NCBI RefSeq assembly: GCF_015163075.1
Contig: NZ_JADDXU010000001.1
Coordinates: 186,001 to 250,000 of the forward strand
Source of the DNA: Streptomyces justiciae
GTDB lineage: Bacteria > Actinomycetota > Actinomycetes > Streptomycetales > Streptomycetaceae
Reading direction: 5' to 3'
Length of the DNA stretch: 64,000 nt
How positions within the stretch are numbered: position 1 is the first letter of the stretch; every line of letters begins with the position of its first letter. The position numbers were made by a program, and so were the translations under genes. Below the pieces are notes generated by a model. It saw only the letters and a list, made by a program, of their open reading frames with translations. It was not told where the DNA came from and ran no database searches. Positions 58,592 to 64,000 of the stretch are shown here, one piece after another.

Positions 58592-59526
58592 CCGCCACAG
58601 AGCTCCTTCGCCGTGAGGTCCGTCATCTCGGCCTCGGTGAACCCGAAGGGCCGCAGGATGCGGAACAGTTCCCCGCTCTTCTTGAGCTTGCGCAGCTCGA
58701 CGTTGAAGGCGTCCCGCAGCCGGGTCTCGGTGGGCCGGAAGGCGAACGCGCCGCCGTCCACATGCGGTTTGCCGTCCACGAGCGGCGCGAAGGCCTTGGT
58801 GGCCTCGGCCTTGGAGGACTTCTTCACCACCTCACGGGTGGTGAGCGCCGTACCGGCGAACACGTCGGCCCGGCCCGCCTCCACGGCGTTCAGCCCGGCG
58901 ACCTGGTCCGGCACGATCAGGATGTCGCTCTCCTTGTACCCCGCGTCCACGGCGTACTGGATCTCCGCGTACCCGGTCCCGGTGGCGAACTTGGCCTTCT
59001 TCTCGACGACGTCCTGGTAGTCGTGCAGCCCCTTGGGGTTGCCCTTGCGGACGATGAAGGAGTCGAGCATCTGGTAGTCCGGGTCGGCGAAGATGACCTG
59101 CTCGCAGCGCTCGGGGTTCACGTACATCCCGGCGGCGACGACGTCGAACTGCTGGGAGTTCAGCCCGGGTATGAGCGAGCCGAACTCGGTCGGCACCGGC
59201 TGGACCCGGTCCACGCCCAGCCGTTTGAAGATCGCCTTGGCCAGCTCGGGCGCCTCGCCGGTCAGTTCGCCGTTCTTGTCGATGTAGCCGAACGGGATCT
59301 CACCGGCGATACCGAGCCGTACCACGCCGGCCGCCTTCATCCGGTCCAGCAGATCACCGCCGTCCGTCGTCGAGGCCGTGGCCACCCGCGAGCAGCCGGC
59401 GGCCCCCAGCGCACCGAGCGCCGCCACCCCCGCGAGCAGCGATCGGCGCGTGGTTCCCGGTGTGTCGTCTCTGGCGTACGCGGTCCTGTCGTACGTGTTC
59501 CTGTCGTACCGAAGTGGTGGAGCCAT
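58588..59526 (-). CDS. ehuB: Extracellular solute-binding lipoprotein (EhuB-like)
   Basis: This 312-residue protein has a Tat-type lipoprotein signal (TTRRSLLAGVAALG, lipobox ending AAGC) and an SBP family 3 fold: MKAAGVVRLGIAGEIPFGYIDKNGELTGEAPELAKAIFKRLG (in part) and FGSLIPGLNSQQFDVVAAGMYVNPER. The latter wording is typical of ectoine/hydroxyectoine-binding EhuB proteins. ATG 59526 is the start, without a strong ribosome site. It captures the substrate for the importer. It is divergent from the DUF3830 gene across 47 bases. Confidence 0.85.
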   Translation of the reverse strand: MAPPLRYDRNTYDRTAYARDDTPGTTRRSLLAGVAALGALGAAGCSRVATASTTDGGDLLDRMKAAGVVRLGIAGEIPFGYIDKNGELTGEAPELAKAIFKRLGVDRVQPVPTEFGSLIPGLNSQQFDVVAAGMYVNPERCEQVIFADPDYQMLDSFIVRKGNPKGLHDYQDVVEKKAKFATGTGYAEIQYAVDAGYKESDILIVPDQVAGLNAVEAGRADVFAGTALTTREVVKKSSKAEATKAFAPLVDGKPHVDGGAFAFRPTETRLRDAFNVELRKLKKSGELFRILRPFGFTEAEMTDLTAKELCGG

Positions 59527-59557
59527 GGCGGCGCGGCTACCCGAGAGCATGCGATGT

Positions 59558-59575
59558 ATGCACCATGGAGTGCAT
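59558..59575. promoter_or_regulatory. Inverted repeat overlapping the DUF3830 start
   Basis: ATGCAC-CATGGA-GTGCAT is a perfect 6-bp inverted repeat with a six-base centre, lying between the divergent ehuB and DUF3830 genes and covering the first bases of the DUF3830 start codon. It could be the binding site for the IclR-type or another local regulator. Confidence 0.45.
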
Positions 59576-60068
59576 GGCTGACCGTTACATAGAAGTCTCG
59601 CTGGTCAAGCGGGGTGTCACCGGTACGGCAAAGCTGCTGGACGACCGCGCGCCCGTCACCTGCGCGGCCGTGTGGGACGCCCTTCCGCTGGCCGGTGACG
59701 TCTACCACGCCAAATACGCCCGCAACGAGATCTACGCCCTCTTCCCGCCCTTCGCGGCGACTGAGCCACCCATGGAGAACCCGACCGTCACGCCCATCCC
59801 GGGCGACCTCTGCTACTTCTCCTTCGCCGGGACCGAGCTGGGCACCAAGTCCTACGGCTACGACCGCGAGGTCCGCGCCGGGACCACGGTCGTCGACCTG
59901 GCCCTGTTCTACGAACGGAACAACCTGCTGCTCAACGGCGATGTGGGCTGGGTGCCCGGCATCGTGTGGGGGCAGGTGGTGGACGGGCTGGAGGCGCTGG
60001 CCGAGGCGTGCAACGACCTGTGGCGGTCGGGTGCGCTGGGGGAGACCCTCAGTTTCCGGCGGGCCTGA
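59574..60068 (+). CDS. DUF3830 protein
   Basis: This 164-residue protein has the DUF3830 pattern: an N-terminal strand YIEVSLVKRGVTGTAKLLDDRAPVTCAAVW, then GDVYHAKYARNEIYALFPPF, PGDLCYFSF and FYERNNLLLNGDVGWVPG. The family is predicted to have a cyclophilin-like fold and usually occurs beside amidases, racemases and importers, as here. It ends inside the convergent amidase gene (20-base overlap). A role in handling the imported substrate is inferred. Confidence 0.82.
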   Translation: MADRYIEVSLVKRGVTGTAKLLDDRAPVTCAAVWDALPLAGDVYHAKYARNEIYALFPPFAATEPPMENPTVTPIPGDLCYFSFAGTELGTKSYGYDREVRAGTTVVDLALFYERNNLLLNGDVGWVPGIVWGQVVDGLEALAEACNDLWRSGALGETLSFRRA

Positions 60069-61434
60069 ATCCGTCCAGGGCGTGCGCCGCCCGCAGCACC
60101 AGATCGTCCCGGTGCCGGGCGGCCACGAGCTGGAGTCCCACCGGCAGCCCGTCGGCGTCCACCCCCACCGGGACGGACGCGGCCGGCTGCTGGGTCATGT
60201 TGAACGGGTAGGTGAACGGCGTCCACCCCGTCCACCGCCGGTACCCCGAGCCCTTCGGCACCTCGGCGCCCGCCTCGAACGCCGTGACCGGCAGGGTGGG
60301 CGTCACCAGCAGGTCGTACGACTCGTGGAAGCGGCCCATCCGGCGGCCGAGGTCCATGCGGACGTCGACGGCGGCGAGATAGTCCAGCGCGCTGTAACGC
60401 GCGCCCAGCCCGCAGATCTCCCGCAGCCCGGGATCGAGCAACTCCCGCTGGTGCGGCCCGAGATGCTGGGTCACCCGGGCCGCCCCGCTGAACCACAGGG
60501 TGTGGAAGGCGTCCACCGGGTCGGCGAAGTCGGGGTCGGCCTCCTCGACGTAGGCACCGAGCCGCGCCAACTGCTCGACACCCCGCCGGACCGCCGCCGC
60601 GACGCCCGGCTGCACCCGGACCTGCCCGCCGAAGGAGGGGGAGTAGGCGACCCGCAGACCACGGACGCCCTCCTGGAGAACGTCCTGATACGACACGGCA
60701 CTTGGCCCGTGCGCCGACCAGTCCCGGGCGTCCGGCGCCCCGATGACGTCCAGCATCAGCGCCGCGTCCGCCGCGTCCCGGGTCATCGGCCCGACATGGG
60801 CGAGGGTGCCGAACGCGCTCGCCGGGTACAGCGGCACCCTCCCGTACGTCGGCTTCAGCGCGAAGATCCCGCAGAACGCGGCCGGGATACGGACGCTGCC
60901 GCCCCCGTCCGTGCCGAGGGCCAGGGGGCCCGCGCCGAGGGCCACGGCCGCCGCGGCGCCGCCGCTGGAGCCGCCCGCGGTACGGGTGGGGTCGTGCGGG
61001 TTGCGGGTGACGCCGGACAGCGGCGAGTCCGTGACGCCCTTCCAGCCGAACTCCGGGGTGGTGGTCTTGCCGATGAACACGGCACCCTGCTCGCGCAGCC
61101 GGGCCACGGACGGCGCGTCCTCGTCCCAACTGCCCTTCTCCGACAGCACCTTGGAGCCCTTGAGGGTCGGCGACCCGCGCATCAGCAGGATGTCCTTCAC
61201 CGTGACCGGGATCCCGTCCACCAGCCCGGCGGGCTCACCGCGCCGCCAGCGGTCCGCCGACTCCCGCGCCTGCGCGAGCGCCTCCTCGCCGGTCAGCCGC
61301 ACGAACGCGTTGACCTCCGGCTGGATCGCCTCGGCCCGCTCCAGCGCCGCCCGGGTCACCTCCACGGGGCTGAACTCGCCCTTGCGGTAGCCCTCGACGA
61401 GTCGTACGGCGCCGAGTTCGGTGAGGTCCCTCAT
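60049..61434 (-). CDS. Amidase-signature enzyme
   Basis: This 461-residue hydrolase has the amidase-signature core: Lys in GIPVTVKDIL, the Gly/Ser motif GGSSGGAAAAVALG with the cis-Ser, and the nucleophile Ser in GTDGGGSVRIPAAFCG. It should cut an amide bond in a small molecule. ATG 61434 follows GGGGGTG. It lies 13 bases after the dehydrogenase stop on the same strand, so the two share an operon. Substrate unknown. Confidence 0.9.
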   Translation of the reverse strand: MRDLTELGAVRLVEGYRKGEFSPVEVTRAALERAEAIQPEVNAFVRLTGEEALAQARESADRWRRGEPAGLVDGIPVTVKDILLMRGSPTLKGSKVLSEKGSWDEDAPSVARLREQGAVFIGKTTTPEFGWKGVTDSPLSGVTRNPHDPTRTAGGSSGGAAAAVALGAGPLALGTDGGGSVRIPAAFCGIFALKPTYGRVPLYPASAFGTLAHVGPMTRDAADAALMLDVIGAPDARDWSAHGPSAVSYQDVLQEGVRGLRVAYSPSFGGQVRVQPGVAAAVRRGVEQLARLGAYVEEADPDFADPVDAFHTLWFSGAARVTQHLGPHQRELLDPGLREICGLGARYSALDYLAAVDVRMDLGRRMGRFHESYDLLVTPTLPVTAFEAGAEVPKGSGYRRWTGWTPFTYPFNMTQQPAASVPVGVDADGLPVGLQLVAARHRDDLVLRAAHALDGFRPAGN

Positions 61435-61447
61435 GCACACCCCCAGG

Positions 61448-62395
61448 TCAGTGTCCGGGTACGTACCCACGCTTCTTGTCGACCACGTTCAGCAGCGGCT
61501 TGCCCGCCTCCCACCGCTCGTACAACTCCAGGAACTGCGCCCCGAGTTCGTCCCGCCAGCCCACCGTGTCACCGCTCATGTGCGGGGACACGATCAGATC
61601 GGGCACCTGCCACAACGGGCTGTCCGGGCCCAGGGGTTCGTGCTCGAAGACGTCCAGCGCCGCGCCCGCGATCCAGCGCCGCCGCAGCGCCTCGGCCAGC
61701 GCGTCCTCGACGACCAGACCGCCCCGCCCGATGTTGATGAACCGCGCCGAGGGCTGCATCACCCCGAACCGCCGGGCGTCGAACATGCCGTACGTCTGCT
61801 CGGTCAGCGGGGCCGCCGCGATGATCCAGTCGGCGCGGGCGATCAGCCGGTCCAGGTCGTCGGGGCCGTGGACACCGGTGCGCGGGGTACGGCCGACCAG
61901 CGCGGTCGTCACCTCGAGCGCCTTGAGCGTGCGGGCGATCGTCCGCCCGATGGGCCCGGAGCCGACGATCACGGCCCGCGTCCCGGAGACCCGGCGGGAC
62001 TCCCGATGCCGCCACACGCGCTCACGCTGGAGCTCCAGCGTCCTCGGCAGGTCCTTCGCCATCGCCAGGACGAGGGCCGCGACGTACTCGGCGATCGGCT
62101 GGTCGAAGATCCCGCGCGCGTTGGTCACCACCGTGTCGGACGCGGCGAGTTCGGGGCACATCAGATGGTCCACGCCCGCGCTCGCCGTGTGCACCCAGCG
62201 CGGCCGCGGCCCCTCGCCGGGCCAGGCCTCCCGTACGGCGTGCGAGGTGAAGTCCCACACCAGCAGCACATCGGCGGACGGCAGCCGCTCGGCCAGCGTC
62301 GACGCGTCCGCGTGCGTGATGCGGGCGCGACCGGTGAGGCGGCCGAGACGGGGGAGGGGATCGGCGTCCAGGACGAGGAGGGTGGGGGAGGTCAT
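61448..62395 (-). CDS. D-2-hydroxyacid dehydrogenase
   Basis: This 315-residue NAD-dependent enzyme has the Rossmann motif VIVGSGPIGRTIARTL, the substrate-side Arg in FINIGRGGLVVEDAL, Glu in DVFEHEPLG and His in VSPHMSGDT, the usual triad of the family. The N-terminal catalytic domain has SAGVDHLMCPEL. ATG 62395 starts the protein, preceded by GGGGGAG in the strand's leader region. It is the first gene of the operon with the amidase. Confidence 0.88.
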   Translation of the reverse strand: MTSPTLLVLDADPLPRLGRLTGRARITHADASTLAERLPSADVLLVWDFTSHAVREAWPGEGPRPRWVHTASAGVDHLMCPELAASDTVVTNARGIFDQPIAEYVAALVLAMAKDLPRTLELQRERVWRHRESRRVSGTRAVIVGSGPIGRTIARTLKALEVTTALVGRTPRTGVHGPDDLDRLIARADWIIAAAPLTEQTYGMFDARRFGVMQPSARFINIGRGGLVVEDALAEALRRRWIAGAALDVFEHEPLGPDSPLWQVPDLIVSPHMSGDTVGWRDELGAQFLELYERWEAGKPLLNVVDKKRGYVPGH

Positions 62396-62527
62396 GCGAA
62401 GCCGTTCCTCCACAGGCGTCTGACATGCGCGGATTGACCACGCTCGCACCCGAACCTACCTTCGTCAACACGGGCGCGTGCACGGTCCGTTGTCCCCCTG
62501 TCTCTCCCGGTGAGGCCGGTGCCTGCC

Positions 62528-63325
62528 ATGGACCTCTCATTTCTCGGCGGACCGCGCCCCCAGCGCGGTGTCGGCGTCGTGGCACCCTTCGACTTCGCCC
62601 TGGACCGCGAGCTGTGGCGCTGGGTCCCGGACGAGATCTCGCTCCATCTGACCCGGACGCCGTACGTGCCCGTCGAGGTCAGCCTCGACCTGGCCCGCCT
62701 CGTCAGCGAGCACGAGACGCTGCACGACGCCGTCCGCACCCTGCACGCCATCACCCCCGAGGTCGTCGCCTACGCCTGCACCTCCGGCAGCTTCGTCGGC
62801 GGCATCGCGGGCGAACGCGCGATGTGCGAGGCGATGACGAGGGCGGGCGCGGTCCCGTCCCTCACCACGTCGGGGGCCCTCCTCGAAGCCCTCACCGAGC
62901 TGGGCATACGCCGGCTGGCCCTGGTGACGCCGTACACCGTGTCGGTCACCCGCTCACTGGAGGAGTACGTCGCGGAGGCGGGCGTCACCGTCACCGGCTG
63001 CGCCTTCATGGGCCTGACCAGGCACATCTGGAAGGTGCCGTACCGCGAGGTGGTCGCCATGGCGCACAAGGCGGTACGCCGGGACGCCGACGCCCTGTTC
63101 ATCAGCTGCACCAACCTCCCGACGTACGACGTCATCCCGCAACTGGAGGCGGAACTGCGGCTGCCGGTGATCTCGGCCAACCAGGTGACGATGTGGGCGG
63201 CGCTGCGCCGGCTGGGTACCCGGGCGATGGGGCCCTATCAGGCGCTGATCGATCCGGCGGCGCGCCCGGGCCCCCTGCGACCGGTACTGCCCGACGAAGA
63301 ACAGCAGCAGGAAGGCTGGACATGA
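62528..63325 (+). CDS. Maleate cis-trans isomerase / Asp-Glu racemase-family protein (both Cys kept)
   Basis: This 265-residue protein belongs to the maleate isomerase / arylmalonate decarboxylase group (EutA-like). One catalytic Cys lies in YACTSGSFVGG and the second in FISCTNLPTYD, the two-Cys arrangement of racemases and isomerases. Strands such as RRLALVTPYTVSV fit the family. ATG 62528 was chosen; GTG 62510 is in frame. Its stop overlaps the next gene (ATGA). It lies near Ehu-type transporter genes as EutA does in ectoine degradation, though the other Eut enzymes are absent here. Confidence 0.83.
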   Translation: MDLSFLGGPRPQRGVGVVAPFDFALDRELWRWVPDEISLHLTRTPYVPVEVSLDLARLVSEHETLHDAVRTLHAITPEVVAYACTSGSFVGGIAGERAMCEAMTRAGAVPSLTTSGALLEALTELGIRRLALVTPYTVSVTRSLEEYVAEAGVTVTGCAFMGLTRHIWKVPYREVVAMAHKAVRRDADALFISCTNLPTYDVIPQLEAELRLPVISANQVTMWAALRRLGTRAMGPYQALIDPAARPGPLRPVLPDEEQQQEGWT

Positions 63326-64000
63326 CCGCACTCGGACTCCTCTACCCGGGCCACTCCGCCGAGGACGACTATCCACGCATCGAGCAGCTCCTGGGCAGCG
63401 ACATCCGGGTCGACGTGGTGCACACCGACATCGGCGAGGACGCCCACCGCGAGGACGCCCTGCTGGAGATGGGCTCGCCCGAACGCCTCGCGGCCGGCGT
63501 CGAGGAGCTGCGCATGGCGGGCGCCGAGTCCGTCGTGTGGGCGTGCACCAGCGGCAGCTTCGTCCGCGGCTGGGAAGGCGCCCACGACCAGGTCCGCGCC
63601 CTGGCCCGGGCAGCCGGCATGCCGGCCTCCTCGACGTCTTTCGCCTTCGTGCACGCGGCCCAGGAGATCAAGGCCGGCCGGGTCGCGATCGGGGCGACGT
63701 ACCCGGACGACGTGGCGGACCTCTTCGCGGCCTTCCTGCGGGCCGGCGGCCTGGAGGTGACCGGGGTCAAGGGCGCCGGGATCATCACGGCGGCCGAGGT
63801 CGGCACCTGGGGCGAGGCGGAGGTCTTCGCCCTGGCGCGGCAGGCCGACTCCCCGGACGCGGACGCCCTCCTCCTCCCCGACACGGCCCTGCACACGGTC
63901 GCCCACATCCCCGCCCTGGAGAAGGAACTCGGCAAGCCGATCCTCACCGCCAACCAGGTCACGGTCTGGGAGGGCCTCCGCCTGGCAGACCGCCGCGTGA
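63322..64000 (+). CDS. Maleate isomerase/decarboxylase-family protein, second copy (3'-truncated by window edge)
   Basis: The frame starts at ATG 63322 inside the previous stop and stays open to the window end (226 codons visible). It has WACTSGSFVRGWEG with the first catalytic Cys, but the second position reads LLLPDTALHTVAHI, with Asp where the first copy has Cys. It is therefore a one-Cys member, perhaps a decarboxylase or a different isomerase. The tandem pair is probably one functional unit in the same pathway. Confidence 0.8.
   Translation, partial: MTALGLLYPGHSAEDDYPRIEQLLGSDIRVDVVHTDIGEDAHREDALLEMGSPERLAAGVEELRMAGAESVVWACTSGSFVRGWEGAHDQVRALARAAGMPASSTSFAFVHAAQEIKAGRVAIGATYPDDVADLFAAFLRAGGLEVTGVKGAGIITAAEVGTWGEAEVFALARQADSPDADALLLPDTALHTVAHIPALEKELGKPILTANQVTVWEGLRLADRRV

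Overview
The window is chromosomal DNA of a Streptomyces-type actinomycete. The base composition is very GC-rich, GTG starts are common and ribosome sites are GGAGG-like. Typical families are present: DUF397/Scr1-like regulators, class E and class F sortases, the cslA-glxA hyphal-tip glycan locus, a DasR-type operator and an ANTAR regulator. No species can be named from the sequence alone.

Layout. 1-13.9 kb is ordinary core-like DNA: an ABC-2 exporter (two permeases and an ATPase), a DUF1707 protein, an SGNH hydrolase, a DUF445 protein, an MFS carrier, a Tat-exported alginate-lyase-like protein with a sortase signal, Hsp20 plus a DUF2267 partner, an alpha/beta hydrolase and a eukaryote-like cyclophilin. 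13.9-15.9 kb is a DUF397 / Scr1-type HTH / HATPase regulatory trio. 15.9-26.5 kb is an accessory island, visibly less GC-rich by eye. It holds a C5 cytosine methyltransferase between two paralogous HNH-type proteins (one with the HNH residues lost), a tightly coupled ParB-like / SNF2 helicase / DUF3883 nuclease-like trio, a DUF262 protein and a Vsr-type nuclease. I read it as a composite restriction or phage-defence locus, and it is the best candidate for an undescribed system here.

26.5-42.5 kb mixes a DUF222-HNH protein, a TOPRIM protein, a SEC-C protein, a GH30 galactanase-like enzyme, a class E sortase, an IS605-like element (TnpB plus a tiny ribbon-helix-helix gene) next to a 5'-truncated yidC, an FAH-family enzyme, a Gfo/Idh/MocA oxidoreductase with a divergent ROK regulator and a clear operator between them, a LARTG surface protein, a HAD-IIA phosphatase and a class F sortase.

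42.6-55.4 kb carries a GAF-ANTAR regulator, the cslZ-type GH6 lipoprotein facing glxA-cslA, two tRNA-Lys(CTT) genes each followed by a 36-nt copy of its own 3' part, an NlpC/P60-type protein, an SPFH protein, an AA10 LPMO with a DasR-like site, a DUF3592 protein and an acyl-CoA synthetase. 55.4-64 kb is a transport and catabolic locus: an IclR regulator, an Ehu-type amino-acid/ectoine ABC importer, a DUF3830 protein, an amidase, a D-2-hydroxyacid dehydrogenase and two tandem maleate-isomerase-family proteins, the last cut by the window edge. These genes probably import and degrade one amide-containing or cyclic organic acid; the substrate is not shown by the sequence.
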